A stretch of 64,000 nucleotides of DNA from Ochotona curzoniae. Lineage: Eukaryota > Chordata > Mammalia > Lagomorpha > Ochotonidae. Position 1 is the stretch's first letter; every line of letters starts with the position of its first letter. A program made the translations under genes and the position numbers. Below, piece after piece: positions 1 to 12,055 of the stretch. The notes under the pieces were generated by a model, which was not told where the DNA came from, did not search any database, and worked only from the letters and a program-made list of their open reading frames with translations. The stretch spans positions 28,501,001-28,565,000 of the forward strand of contig NW_024465369.1 in the NCBI RefSeq assembly GCF_017591425.1, written 5' to 3'.

Positions 1-1000
1 AACCTCTTGAGCTCTGCTTTCTTTTCTTTATCCAATTTTCTCTAATATTTCAATTAATAATAATTGTTTAAAAATAGCCTAGATGTTTTTTTCTAAGTCA
101 TATCCGTAATCTATTCCTCTTCACAAAAACTCCCCCCCATAACATAGCTAACTTTACCTTCGCAAATGCATTGTAGCCTTACAATTACCTTCAGAGGGCC
201 ATCCTGCCACCCCTGACTCAATAGTATATACTTCTTGTTTATTCTTGCCATCCTTGATAATCCTATAACCATTTTTTTTCAATGTGATGAACTTGTTTCC
301 AGATTGTTTGAAACTCCATAAAGATAACCTAAAAAGACAATATTTCAATTCCTTACTGTCACATATTTCTTTGCTCCTGTCATTTTTTCAGTCTAGGCTT
401 CAGCTCCTTCAAAATTCTGGATCAGCATGTAATCCCAAGACATTGTGTTTATGCTTAACTTGGTTCACATTCACTTGTTTATTTAATCATTTTGAGATTC
501 TATTACAGATAAATTCTCCATGAGTCCTACTTTTTCCTACACCTACCCCTCCATTGTCAGTTTTCTGATTGAAACAAGTAACTGCAGTAATTTGTACAGA
601 GCAAGGGGATATATGCTACATTATGGGCACAGTATTGTACCCAAAGTTACTACCATTTTGATTCTGCCCATGTTGCTATCCATCATGTTTCATTAAAGCC
701 AGACTTAATTAATGACTTTGTTAGCATATTAACACACACACAAACAACTAATTTAATAAATGTGAAGAGGATATGAATAGCGACCTAGTTCCAGAACAAT
801 TTAGTCAACAATATACTAACATACATTTTTTGTTTACTACTTTAAATCACAAGTGCAGCTACAGACAACTCTAAGATTCTGTTGTTATCGTCCTCAAAAT
901 TGCTATTGTGAAATCCTAACACACAAAGCCTCATGTTTGGAACAAAACTTTCAAAGAGATAATTAATTTAAAGGATTCCTTTAGTGTGGGCTCCCATACA
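1..1000. other. AT-rich DNA without recognisable gene
   Basis: The stretch is AT-rich, with stop codons frequent in all frames. It holds a short CA tract near 733-745. I recognise no repeat family or exon. The open frames at 154-348 (minus) and 284-523 (plus) overlap each other and show no family signature. Confidence 0.6.
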
Positions 1001-1195
1001 GTCTGATGGATGGCCTTATAAGTGTAGGAGATTTTGAATCCAAAGGAACTCAAGGACACAGAAGAAAGACTCGATGCGGATACAGTGATAAAATGGACAG
1101 CATCAGGCCAAAGAGAGTGGCCACAGAAGAAAGCAAACTACTCCACACCGCGCTCAGACTTCCACTCTGCAGCATAAGAAAGGACCATGCTGTGG
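1000..1195 (+). repeat. Old MaLR-type (MLT1-like) LTR fragment
   Basis: The series 'ccttataag', 'aggacacagaagaaag', 'aggccaaagagagtggcc' and 'cagacttccactctgcag' follows the order of motifs in the 3' half of MLT1-type LTRs as I remember them (cleavage region, then the 'ccttgatcttggacttcc..agcctcc' stretch). The fragment is diverged, lacks clear LTR ends, and has no adjoining internal region. The plus-strand frame at 1006-1242 lies in it and is probably chance. Confidence 0.45.
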
Positions 1196-1397
1196 AAGCC
1201 TCCCAGCGCAAGGTGGCGAAGATAGCAACCATCCTTGTTTGAATGGCACATCTCAACCTCAGACTCTATAGTTTGCCTTGTAAAAACAAAAGCAGACAAG
1301 CAATAGATTATATAAAGAACATGGATAATGTTTGTGCAAAGTCAAAAGAGCATGTTCGATATAGTAGATGTTTCTTAAACAGAAAAACTATCAATCT

Positions 1398-1650
1398 GGG
1401 CCCAGCGTGATGGCTCCCTTCGCAAGCACTGGGATCCCATGTGGGTACTGATTCCTATCCAGGCTGCCCCACTTCCCATCCAGCTCCCTGCTTGTGGCCT
1501 GGGAAGCCAGTGGAGGATGACCCAAAGCCTTGAGACCTTAAGAAGAAGCTTCTGGGTGCTGGCTTTGACTGAGCTCAGCTCTGGCCATTGTGGCCCTCTG
1601 CAAAGTGAAACAGCAGATGGAAGATCTTTTTGTCTCTCCTCTCTGCCCCA
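1398..1650 (+). repeat. CSINE (lagomorph C repeat), plus strand
   Basis: It opens with gggcccagcg and continues through the 'cccacttcccatccagctcc' and 'gtggcctgggaa' body motifs to the 'gaagatc..tttgtctctcctctctg' tail region. The tRNA-related head is shortened and the A-rich tail is decayed, so this is an older, partly truncated copy. No target-site duplication could be assigned. Confidence 0.85.
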
Positions 1651-1960
1651 ATTATGCTTCTCTATTCATATCAATGACAGAGTCTTCATCTCTCATTTAA
1701 ATTTCTGTTTTAACAACACTTTCTGCCTCCAGTCGGTTTCATAAAATTGTCTTGTTTCTGAATGCTCCTCTCATCCTGTCTCCTTAACCTGTTTTCTTCA
1801 AACAATGTGTTTACACAAGGATTTACACACTTTCCACCTACCTCCAACAATGTAACAAAAGCACCATGTGGGCTGGGCTTTTGTTTGTTCATCATATCCT
1901 GGCATCTGGTATAAACACTGCAATAGTATAGGAAGGCGCTTTTTAAAAATGAGTAGTTTG

Positions 1961-2277
1961 GGGCCCAGCGCAGTGGCGCAAGTGGTTAAGGTCCTCGCCT
2001 TGCACCCCCAGGATCCCATATGGGTGCCGGTTCTAATCCTGGCAGCCCCACTTGCCATCCAGCTCCCTGCCTGTGGCCTGGGAAAGCAGTCGAGGACAGC
2101 CCAGAGGTTTGGGACCCTGCACCCACTTGGGAGACCCGGAAGAGGCTCCTGGCATAGCATCGGCCATTGCGCTCACTTGGGGAGTGAATCATCGGACGGA
2201 AGATCTTCCTCTCTGTCTCTCCTCTCTGTATATCCGCCTTTCCAATAAAAAAATAATAATAAAAATGAGTCTTTAAA
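1961..2277 (+). repeat. Young full-length CSINE with perfect 16-bp TSD
   Basis: This is a complete tRNA-derived SINE. The polymerase III A-box-like region gtggcgcaagtgg is near 1974 and the B-box-like ggttctaatcc near 2029. The body is standard and the A-rich tail carries AATAAAA. The flanks carry an exact duplication, aaaaatgagtagtttg, at 1945-1960 and 2278-2293. The intact duplication and well-preserved boxes indicate recent insertion by LINE-type target-primed reverse transcription. It shares details with the minus-strand copy at 43984-44290, including the same shortened middle ('agcatcggccattgcgctc'). Confidence 0.95.
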
Positions 2278-2349
2278 AAAAATGAGTAGTTTGAGCCAGC
2301 TACAGAATCATTTAAACCAAACATTTTTGAAATTTTGACATGTAAGAAA

Positions 2350-2610
2350 GTAATAAATTGTGGCTGGCATGTCTAGACTGCAGACACCAGAGTCCTTCCT
2401 ATCCGGACTAAGCTGTAGCTCTTCCACTGAATAGTTGATAAGGAATCATGAAGCTCATGCAGGTCCCAGGTTCTGCCATTGCCATTGCTCTCAGAGCATG
2501 ACATCAGACAAGGTTAAGTGTTTCATGGCAGCTTGGTTTCCTCGTCTGTAAAATTAACAATCATACTGACCTCACAGGAATAAAGGGCAGAGCTAAGTGC
2601 TGTGTATGTC
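2350..2610 (+). repeat. MIR-like SINE remnant
   Basis: The run 'ggtttcctcgtctgtaaaat' followed by 'actgacctcacagg' matches the conserved MIR core and 3' part (tttcctcatctgtaaaatgg, then a cctacctcatagg stretch). It is an ancient mammal-wide SINE, diverged, with approximate ends. Confidence 0.6.
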
Positions 2611-5215
2611 TTTGTTAATCAAAATAGTACGTGAGGATCTAGAGTGATAGACAATAGGCCAAAGAAAAAAGTTGGAAAAGCAGAGTTTAGGGAAGTTTGG
2701 GGAAATTTGATGTAATTTTTTTCTGACCATTAAAGTAAGAAGAAATATATTGCCTTCCCCTGACTTAAACCAGCTTACTGTAAATTGAGATACAAGTTTA
2801 CTCTAAATTGAGATGTAAACCATTCTTAATCGACTAGTCAGAATTTCAAAGACGTGTGCAATCTGAGGACAGTCAGTCTACAGGACCCCTGTCACTGATT
2901 TTCTCTCTTCCTCTTTCCCTTTCTCCCTGTCTCCCCTCCCCTCATCTCTTCCAAGCTGGGAGATACAGTATCTTTGGCAGGTACAGGAAAGAAGGATTGA
3001 GTTTAGCCTGTCCAACTACCCAGGAAGAAAAACAGTCCTTGCGCAGGTCTCCAGGCTGCATTTGGAAGAGAGCTTCCCATGTGTCGAACTCCCATCAGCA
3101 TAATCCCCAGAGACGTGCTCTGGCTGTGGCTTCCTAGAGGGAACACCAGGCAAGCCCTACTTGTTCCTTTTTTTGTCAATACCCAGAGAACATGCTTCTG
3201 CATCTCCCGTCTTCTCAATCTTCCCTCTCTGAATCTCTGGGCTCCCTAAAATGTTCTCTAAAGAAGGACCTAGAGGGTTTCTCCCCAAATGCTTGACTGA
3301 GATTTCGTCACTGAAGAAGATACAGTGCTGTGAGTCTCTAGTTTTTATGTTTGCCCCTGGTCCCTCTGGTTGGTGAAGCAGGCCCTTGTTGCCAGACCGT
3401 TGTTGCTGCTTGGATGCTCTATAACGAATTAGGTCTCCAGTTGTTCCTAACTGCAATAGATGGACAAGCCCTCCCTGCCATGTCTTAAAGGGAAATGGCC
3501 ACAATCAATGAGTCTCCAGATAGCAAACTTTCCAGCAAGGGAAAGCTCTGTAAATGGATACTATTATTATTGGTTAAAAAATCCAATGTGTTATTTTTCA
3601 CCAGTATGCTAACTCAGGATGTATAGGCCTCCTAAGAGATATTGAAGAAAAGCGAGCAACTGTGAAGGAAGGAGAAGAAAAAGCCACACAAATGAGTTGC
3701 CACAAGTTTAATGAAAACTAATCCCATTGCTAGGTTCTTGCCAAATAACCAGCTACTTGGGCTCTGTTGTGGCGGTTTATAATGCTACATCACCCTCTCC
3801 ACCAAATTGTTTTCCCGTAAATCTCTGTGGCCATCCATTCCTGTCTACACATTATGTTCCCAAAATAGACACCATCTAAAAATCTCTTCAAGAAGCTCTG
3901 TGGAGGGAGGCCTGAACTGCAACACTCCTCCTGGAAGAGATGCAGCATTTAAGAGCCATTATGACAGCCACCGCCACAAAGCAGAGCCTGCAAGGAGTTT
4001 CTCACCACAGTTATTCTGCTTCTGAAATGCACAGCCCAGGGAAAGAAAAGTGTCAGCCGCACGGCGGACGTGCAGAAATCCAAGTTGCATCACCCTGGCG
4101 TGCCAGGTCTTGCAGCAAATGAGAGAGGTAAGCTACCCCCTGCTCTGGGCTGGAGCAAGGAGAGCAGGAACCACCAGCCTCAGCATGGAATTTTCCTATT
4201 TCCATTTGGCATCACCCCATTGGGATGATTTGAAGTGGTTTTTGGAGAAACATGTTCTGTTACTATACTAGTGCACCAGAAATATCATCATGCAAGCCTG
4301 CAAATCCATGGAAAAAAAAGTGTGATAGCAACATCACTTGGCAAGTTTGCAGCTGCACCTCAGAAATATTGAGGCACATGCACATAAGGACAGAAACATG
4401 CTGTGCCTTAACTTCATCATTTCATTGGACATGTAAAAAAAAAAACACCCACCTACCACCTATTTGGACTGATATATTAGGCAGAGTGATGGCCACCGGT
4501 AAGGAAAGAAGAGAACCAAAATAAATATGATAAGTTAATGTGATGGGGGCAGGGTCTTAAAACACTTATCTCAAACAGGTAGGAGGGAAGAAACTTGTGT
4601 CCACAAAGACATTTGGATAACCCTCCTGTCCACCCCAGAGATATTTCTTGAATGGTTCAGAAAAGCAAGACAGGTCCTTCTGGTTAATAAGCAGCATCTG
4701 CAGTATCACTTCGACTGTGACCTTTGTCTATTTAAAAGTAAGCCCGTCTTTGTCCTGTTTGGCATTGCATGGAAAGGGGGACTCATTATCATGTCTATCA
4801 AACCCCTTTGTTAGTGTGGTTCAATAGGAATTAGGGAGAAAAAAAAATCAGTGCCTCTCCCTCCCCCAAGGCAGGAGGTATTTCTTCTCCAATGCTTAGC
4901 CTCTGCCCAAGGATGCCGAACACCCCTGCAGTGCTAGGCTCCAGTATAGTCGGGATGCCTTCTCCTTCCTGTGGAGTTAAAACTGAGATCTAATTTTTGT
5001 TCTATCCTTGGGAACAAGATGACCTCTATTCACCAGCAGCTAGTCCAGTTGCAAGCACCAGTGAAGAAGGGGGCTTCAAAAGTGGACTTTAAACAGGATG
5101 CAAGCAAGCAAAGCCAAGAACTGGCCACCTTCCAAGTTCTTTCAGGCCAAAGAAACCCATCTCATATCAAAATGCTGAACTGCAAAACAAACCTGATTTC
5201 AGCTCGTGTAAGGTG
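2611..5215. other. Unassigned moderately AT-rich DNA
   Basis: I recognise no gene. Several short open frames overlap on both strands (for example 2856-3137 plus, 3157-3504 minus, 3807-4122 plus), but none has a family signature or an evident splice structure. Short A and T runs occur at 4434-4445 and 4840-4848. Confidence 0.5.
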
Positions 5216-5265
5216 GAGAGAGGAGGGGGGGAGGGGAGGGGAGGAGAAAAGAGGGAGGAGGGGGA
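5216..5265 (+). repeat. G/A-rich purine tract
   Basis: This is a run of GAGG and GGGG motifs (gaggagggggggaggggagg and onward), nearly free of pyrimidines. It contains several runs of three or more G in close succession, so a G-quadruplex or triplex on the plus strand is possible. It lies inside the open frame 4971-5402, which is therefore partly low-complexity. Confidence 0.8.
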
Positions 5266-5546
5266 TAGTTGGTTCCAATTCACTTACAAAAATAGACTTC
5301 CTGTCCTACTCAAACTGTATTTCCACAGACCCTCATTCCACAGAAATAACAGAAATAAATGAACCTAAAAATCATGATGAAACAATTAGATGTCTTACCT
5401 GATAAAAGGAGAATTACCCATCTGCAGTGAGGAACAGCATCTCCCAAAGACGAGGTGATAACGTGCCTCCAGTGCAATTACTCCGATTCCTTTTTGCAAA
5501 AGGAGACCAAGTATTTACAAGGGCTGCAGTCTCACTGGAGCAGAGC

Positions 5547-5594
5547 ACACACGCACGGGTAGACACACACGCACACATGCACACATGCACCAGA
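5547..5594. repeat. Interrupted CA/CG alternating purine-pyrimidine tract
   Basis: Alternating cacacacgcac and acacatgcac motifs form an imperfect (CA)n with CG and TG steps, a sequence type that can adopt Z-DNA. There is no sign of coding function. Confidence 0.7.
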
Positions 5595-5671
5595 GACCTC
5601 TGCAGTATCCTCTCAGCTTCATCCTCGCCTCATTCTATGGTACCTAATACAAATCAGCAAATAGCTTGTTT

Positions 5672-5723
5672 GGAGAGAGAGAGAGAGGGAGAGAGAGGAA
5701 AAAAAAAAGGGGGGGGGGGGGAA
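5672..5723 (+). repeat. Pure purine tract: (GA)n, A10, G13
   Basis: An uninterrupted 52-base purine run goes from GA dinucleotides through ten A into thirteen G. It is a simple-sequence tract prone to slippage and to sequencing or assembly error. Confidence 0.9.
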
Positions 5724-8370
5724 CAGCACCTTACGTTACACCGCCATCTAGTGGCCAAGAATAAATTCTTTGATCATCTGCATTTGTCTTTGTCAACCTC
5801 TTTCCTCATTCAACCTCTTCTTTCCCTTGACTGTGGCTTTATCTTGTCTTTCCCTTCATTCCCCAATCTCTCTATTCTTCCACACACCCCATAGCTTCAA
5901 GATGCCAAAAAGCTTAAAACTAACTGCAACTACTTTCAAATATATCAGCAACTTCAGTGCTATTTTTGCTTAAAAATATTACTTCATTTTTATTATGAGT
6001 TATTGGTACTTTACATATTTTACAGTTCATGCAGAAACATTATATTTTCACGCCAACAGAAATATTAGGTGCCTTTAATAAAAGAACTATGGCTTTACTC
6101 TGAGGGTGAACTTGCATCTATCCTTCATTTTTAACACTGAGTTGTAATAATAGGTTCTTTAAGTAGCAAGTTTGTGTTAGGATGAATACCCAAAGTGTGA
6201 AAACAAGTAGTTTTTACTTCAATGCTTTCAACATATGCTTTCAAGTAAGCCAGTGTATTCTTCTATGGAAATTTACATTTTCAAATCTTTCTATGTAATT
6301 AGAGGTGAAGCAAAAAAATCTTTCTAGTCTTTCTTTCTATGGTCTTACTCTTTTTCATATGTGAATCCAATTCAGTGTTATTTATTGATAAAAGTAGGAA
6401 AGTCATATAGATCAAAATTTTTTTCTAAAGCAATAGTGAATTCATGCGGAACTATTTATAACTATGAAATTAAATAGCACTTTCCATGTTATACTTTAAA
6501 ACATACCGTGTCATACTTACACGGAATCAGTCTTAACATTTGGTCATGCATAAATTCAGAATTAGCTGTGTGCAGATTATTCGTTTGCAGTAAATGTTTG
6601 ACCCTGGCTGTTGTCCCTTGACCACTGATCACACTTATTGGTAGCAGTCATTGCAGGTGCGTTATCATTTACTAATGGCACTACCTTCCACTCATCTGGA
6701 CATTGCAAAGCCCACCGGTGTTCTATATGCCTAGGTCAAGATTTTTTTTTTTCATTCTGTTCTCTCTGTGTTACTTGACAGCAGGCAGAATCTGTTTGCT
6801 TTTGTAATGATAGAAACATTTTCTGTTTTCTTCAATGAAATATAGTCACTTTTTTGGCTGAAGGCATTGATTATGAGAATTAATGGCTGTTTTCTTTCAG
6901 AATTTGAAAAAAAATGACCATGTCTTGCTTGCAACTAAAAGTTTCATCCTTCTATAAACAGACATGTCATTCTTCAGAACTGGAATACCTTAACAACTTC
7001 GGCAATTCTAAATATTCCTTTGTTTTTACAAAAAAATGTAAAATATGAGCTGTTTTATGAAATTAGAATATCTTAAAATTATGTGTTAATATTTGAGGAA
7101 AAGAAAAATGAAAACAAGAGATGATCTGTACTGCCTTATACCATTATTGCAGCTGCCCCATTTAAGTTGGTGCTAAGAGTTTTGTGGACACATTTTATTC
7201 ATCTTCCAGATCATAAATTCCCTGTGGAACTAGCTCTGCATTCTATTTATCTTTGGATGGTAGCCTAATTTATTAAGATATAATTTTGTCTCTTTCTCAA
7301 TGAGCTGTTTCTACCTTCAAAGAATGAGATATCCATTCATTCTTCCCGAACCGTTATAATGAACCAATCCATGAGGTCTTACGTAATCTCTTCTCAGAAG
7401 ATGGAATGAATTTATTGGGCATTTACTGTAGGGAAGTACTTCTCCCATCTGTGAATGCACACCTTGTGGACCCAGCCCTAGGGCTTCGGGCGTACCTTTT
7501 CTGTTATAATTCTGAACATGAAAGCAGCAGATGTCCTTTATCCTTCTATGGCACTGTCTGTGCTCCATCCTAGCTTTATCACTTGGTGGCTAGCAGTTCA
7601 GTATCAAAGAGAAAAGAGAATTTGTAGTGCAGCATCACTAGATCTTGGGCATTTTGGAGGGAGCAGTGTCACTCAGGTGAAAAAAGTTTTGTCAGAACTA
7701 TTTGTCGGATAGTTTTCAGACTCACAAGATTTTCTTGTTGAAATTAGAATACGGAGCATGTTCCAGAAAAGAACAGTTATCTCAACATCAGAGGGCTAAA
7801 AAATTAATGGAATTAATACCTGAATATTTACTATTTTGCATAAAAGATTATTTTTATTATGATCATTTAAAAAAATGTCCATCTTTTTGAGATTCGAAGC
7901 TTTAATTTCGATGCTTTATTAAAGGGACACATTAGTCAGCTTAGGGCATGGAAAAGATCAGTGCCACACTGTACTGGTGTGATACTACACAAGGCCTGAA
8001 TGGAAGCAGACCTTCTGACCGTGATGAATAACTCCAACTGAGACTGCTCATTTCAGAGCCAGGATTGGAACACAAAACAAAGGATGATTGCATGATTAAC
8101 TGAATTCAAATCCTGGCTTCCTGCCTCTGTTCTTGAAAAATGAAACTTACAACACTGATTGTATTCCACAGTAACAGTAGATTACTACATCATGATCCTG
8201 TTTTTTTGTAGATGTCAATTTTCTAATAATGGTTCTGGAAATGCACTGATTTACCACAAATGTCTTGGTCCAACCCAAACATTTAGCACCCACAATTTTA
8301 GACATGGAAACTGTTTTCCAGCCATCAAGAAGGAATGAATACTTCACTTGAAATTTGATTTGTCCTTTTC
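5724..8370. other. AT-rich DNA without recognisable gene
   Basis: This is mostly AT-rich, probably old non-repetitive or heavily diverged DNA. Around 7990-8150 a phrase such as 'gaattcaaatcctggcttcc' hints at a MIR, but the match is too short to call. The small open frames at 6752-6934, 7317-7568 and 7518-7712 have no recognisable domain. Confidence 0.5.
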
Positions 8371-8695
8371 TTTTTTAAAGATTTTTTTTTTAATTGGAAA
8401 GGCAGATATGTGGAGAGAAGGAGTTGCAGAAAGAGCTTCCATTTGTTGGGTCATACCCCAAGAAGCTGCAACAGCCAGTGCTGAGCCAGTCTGAAGCCAT
8501 GAGCCAGGAGTTTCTTCTGGGTCTCCCATGTGGGTGCCGGAACCCAAGCTCTTGGGCTCTCCTTGACTGCTTTCCCAGGCCACGAGCAAGGAGCTGGATG
8601 GGAAGTGGAGCAGCCGGGATTAGAATCAGCACCCATATAGGATCCTAGTGTGTGCAAGGCCAGGGCTCTAGCTGCTAGGCTACTGCATTAGGCCC
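8371..8695 (-). repeat. CSINE, minus strand
   Basis: The A-rich tail appears as ttttttaaagattttttttt at the left. The body is in reverse ('ggcagatatgtggagag', 'tttcccaggccacgagcaag') and the head ends in 'gctaggctactgcattaggccc'. The copy is full length. The four opposing open frames in 8344-8657 are shadows of this repeat. Confidence 0.92.
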
Positions 8696-8748
8696 ATATT
8701 GTCTCTGTTTTTTATAACAGCAAACTGAGATACAGAGCCACAATACTA

Positions 8749-8774
8749 GTAGCCTAGGCTACTGCGCTGGGCCC
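8749..8774 (-). repeat. CSINE head fragment
   Basis: The stretch gtagcctaggctactgcgct plus gggccc is the reverse complement of a CSINE 5' head only. It lies about 55 bp from the head of the preceding copy. It may be a leftover of a second SINE after deletion or a very short insertion. Confidence 0.6.
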
Positions 8775-8900
8775 TGAAGTGAATATAGAAAGTACCTGAG
8801 ATCATGCAAATTCATTTTAAAAGGCAATTGAGAATTCTTGTTTAGAACAAGAGTCAACTTGCTTTCAACAAGTTTAAACAATAACTGGTCTACTGAACAG

Positions 8901-9228
8901 GATTTTTTTAAAGATGTATTTTATTTTCATTAGAAAGTCAGATATGCAGAGAGGAGAAAGGACAGAGAGGATGATCTTCAATCTGATGATTCACCCCCCA
9001 AGTGGCTGCGACAGCTGGAGCTGAGCCGATCTGAAGCCAGGAGCCTTCTCCGGGTCTCCCATGTGGGTACAGGGTCTCAAGGCTTTGGGTCATTTTTGAC
9101 TGCTTTCCCAGGCCACAAGCTGGGAGCTGGATGGGAAGCAGGGCCACTGGGACTAGAATCAGTGCCCACATGGGATCCCAGCGCGTACAAGGTGAGAACT
9201 TTAGCTGCAAGGTTACCATGCTGGGAGC
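8901..9228 (-). repeat. CSINE, minus strand, with 8-bp TSD
   Basis: The tail is gatttttttaaagatgtatt on the left, the body is standard, and the head ends 'ggttaccatgctgggagcc'. The duplication ctgaacag occurs at 8893-8900 and 9229-9236. The copy is full length and moderately diverged. Confidence 0.92.
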
Positions 9229-9795
9229 CTGAACAGAATGTGTTATAGGTACCAGAGAGGACATCTTAAATTGTGATATGCGTATGTGGTCCATAAATTT
9301 AAAAATTAAACTAATTTTTCAAACAAGATATAAAGTATCTGAGAAAGGTCTTCCCCTAATTTTAAATCATGAAATCAAAGTCTTTATTGGGTGGTGATAT
9401 TTGATCCTTAGATTATCAATTTAAATTCACTTATAATTAATGTGAACAATTGAAAATTTTTGTCTTGCAGATTTGCTCCTAAAATATTTCTCAGGTGTCT
9501 ACAGAATCCATGTTCCTGTTGGCATACACAAAGCTATTTAAAATTTTATAAAATATTGTATGAAATTATTCATTTTACACCGAAATCTTTATGGTACTGG
9601 AAAAAGGAATAGTAAAGACATTTTTTATAGCACCATAATGTGTGTTACAATGAAAGCTAAGGGAGGGAGGTTATGAGATTATGACAAACGATCAGCTCTG
9701 CCACTTTTAACTCCATGGCATGGAAAGTTAGAGTTGAATGCTGTGTTTATAGGTAATGATTTTCAGGCAGGAAGGCAAAGTGGGGCTATTTTCCT
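9229..9795. other. AT-rich DNA
   Basis: This is unassigned AT-rich sequence between two SINEs. No exon, RNA gene or recognisable repeat was seen. Confidence 0.5.
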
Positions 9796-10090
9796 GCCGT
9801 AGCTGGTTAAGCCATCACCTGTAATAGCAGAATCATACATTTGCACCAGTTCTAGTCCCAGCTGCTCCACTTTCCATTCAATGCACTGCTAATGCTCCTG
9901 GGAACCAGACAAAGTTAATCCAAGTGCTGGGCCCTTGTCTTCTCCATGGGAGATGCTGATGGAATTCTAGGCTTATGGTTTTGGTTTGGCTCAGTCCTGA
10001 TCATCATGGTTGCTTGGGGAATGAAACAGTAAATGGAAGATCTCTCTCACTTTGCCTGTAACCCTGCCTTTCACGTAAATAAAAAACAAA
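9795..10090 (+). repeat. Diverged CSINE, plus strand
   Basis: The order of motifs is that of a C repeat: 'caccagttctagtcccagctgctccactttccatt', the 'gggaatgaaacagtaaatggaagatctctctc' region, then 'tttcacgtaaataaaaaac'. Divergence is high, so this belongs to an older subfamily. Confidence 0.8.
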
Positions 10091-11112
10091 ATTAAAGTAT
10101 GCAGAATTACTTGTATCAGTTAATAGTATCATTTGTGTTACATTTCAATGTACTCCAACATTAAATAAATCAAGTTAGCATTCTGTATGTAATTTAAATC
10201 TGAAATTGCTTACATTTGAGGACAGAGTTTATTTTTGCTGTTTTCTAGGCTAATGTGTATGAGTAAATTACTAACAGTTGCTGAATATGACAGAAAATTG
10301 GCATTTTTCATAACAATGAAGTTGGTACTTTTTCCTACACAAGTCAGAAGCCATCAAATCGTCATTACTTGGCTTTGTTCATTTCTTCTGCTTAGATCCT
10401 CTTTTCGTTGGCCATATCCCCATTCGCCTTCCTACTGCCTGACCCCACCGTATAATCACTTTGATAGCAAGGACTTTCTGTCTCTTATTCCCAGAACGTA
10501 TCCCAGTGTCTGTGGTTGAACTAAAGTAGTTCCTGAAGATGAACTGATGACATCTACTGAGTTCACATGAGTTGAAATTCCAAAACAGAATTCCAAAGAA
10601 CCCTTCAGGGAGAATTGACCATTTTTTTAGGACTCATGAAAAGAACATCAGTTGACACAAAGAATTAGCACTGCTTTTTGGAGATGCTTTTAACAACCAT
10701 TGAGGATTCCTGGAGCTGAAAAATTCTCAGAGCTTATTCACACAGAGGTTCTTATTTTGGATATGAGGAAAATGAGAAGTCACGTGCCCCCTCCAAGGTC
10801 ACGTAGATAGTTTTGGACCACAAACATCCATTCAATTTTCCACAGTTTAACTATGAAGGAAATTATTATTGAGTAGGTGCATCAGCAGATAAGAAGCAAA
10901 ATGGAAGGGAGGACATTATTTCTAGATATGCCCCAATTGATTTTCACTCATTTCAACAAAGAGATGGATGTGATAGGAGATATTGATGGCAGTCATAAGT
11001 CATAGCTCAAGAAGGTGACGGCCTGATGAACATTGATTATTGAAAAATGAAGAAACTGATCATTATGCAATCAGCTACATATTTCTTCTCTCTCTTTTTT
11101 AATGAATTGGGT
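10091..11112. other. AT-rich DNA, possible MIR scrap
   Basis: No gene is recognised. Near 10765-10815 the words 'gaggaaaatgagaagtcacgtgcc' and 'caaggtcacgtagatag' resemble the reverse strand of a MIR. The 94-residue frame at 10235-10519 has no recognisable domain. Confidence 0.45.
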
Positions 11113-11420
11113 TTCTTGAAATATTTATTTTTATTGGAAAGTCAGATACACAGAGAGGAGGAGAGACAAAGAAAGATCTTCTGTCCATTTATTCAAGTGG
11201 TCACAATGGCTGGAGCTGAATCAATCCAAAGCCAGGAGCTCTTCCAGGTCTCCCGCATGGGTGCAGGGTCCCAAGGCATTGGGTCATTTTGACTGCTTTC
11301 CCAGGCCATAAGCAGGGAGCCAGATGGGAAGCAGGGCCACTGGGATTAAAACCGGCACCCATATGGGATCCTGACACGTACAAGGTGAGGACTTTAGCCG
11401 TTAGGCTACTGTGCTGGGCC
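11113..11420 (-). repeat. CSINE, minus strand
   Basis: It shows the reverse tail 'atatttatttttattggaaagtcagatacacagagagg', the body, and the head 'gttaggctactgtgctgggcc'. The copy is full length and abuts an L1 3' end directly on its right. Confidence 0.92.
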
Positions 11421-11424
11421 ATCT

Positions 11425-12055
11425 TCTGTCCTATTTGTTTGTTTGCTTATTTTTCTTATTATCCATGATATGGCTTTATTGTTATGGAGATTCATCCTCC
11501 ACCTTCCCTTCCTCCCTTCCCATTCTCACCTCCCCACCACTATTTTCCCCCATATTATAACAATAGTATTGCCCTTTAGCAACAGTCACAAATCCAACAT
11601 TTTGCTATGTGAGTACATCATGGAATTGTGGTATAGGCAATGGTAGAAAGTTAATATCCTGTTGTCAAGGTATACCAAACCATTTCATCGGGGTAAAGAT
11701 GCATACTGCAACATATTTTCACTTCTGGTATGTTAGTCTTCATTATACAGTTCATCTATGAGAATATAGGTGTATACATTTTACCTATATTTATAGCAGC
11801 ACAATACACAGTAGTGAAGACATGGAAACAGCACAGATGCATGTTGAAAGAGAGATGGATAAGGATGATGTGGTATATCTGCCTAGTGGAATACTACTCA
11901 GTTCTTAAAAAAGAGTTAAGTTTTCCCATTTGAAAGAAAATTGTCCCATTTTCTGAAGACTGTTATACTCATTGCAATAAGCCAACCCTGAAAGGAAAAA
12001 TACGCTGATACAAGACAACCTTCATGCAAAAATATAGAATAAATAGCTACACGTG
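11425..12055 (-). mobile_element. L1 3' end with inverted 5' segment
   Basis: The left part (about 11430-11735) is the reverse complement of the local L1 3' UTR: 'atccatgatatgg' is the complement of the ccatatcatggat-type end seen in other copies, followed by a C-rich stretch. The right part (about 11760-12050) is sense-strand L1 sequence from the end of ORF2: 'aagacatggaaacagcac', 'gatgtggtatatctgcctag', 'tggaatactactcag', 'aataagccaaccctgaaagg'. The upstream segment lies inverted next to the 3' end, as expected for twin-primed L1 insertion. Both parts are broken and no ORF survives. Confidence 0.75.

Noticed and set aside
1973..2045. tRNA gene
   Set aside because: A- and B-box-like motifs are present, but this is the tRNA-derived head of a CSINE with SINE body and TSDs; it lacks a proper tRNA fold and 3' end.
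4971..5402. 143-residue plus-strand open frame
   Set aside because: It crosses the G/A-rich tract and has no domain or splice or poly(A) context.
5427..5894. 155-residue plus-strand open frame
   Set aside because: It crosses the CA/CG tract and the pure purine run; the encoded stretch (EREREGERG...) is simple sequence.
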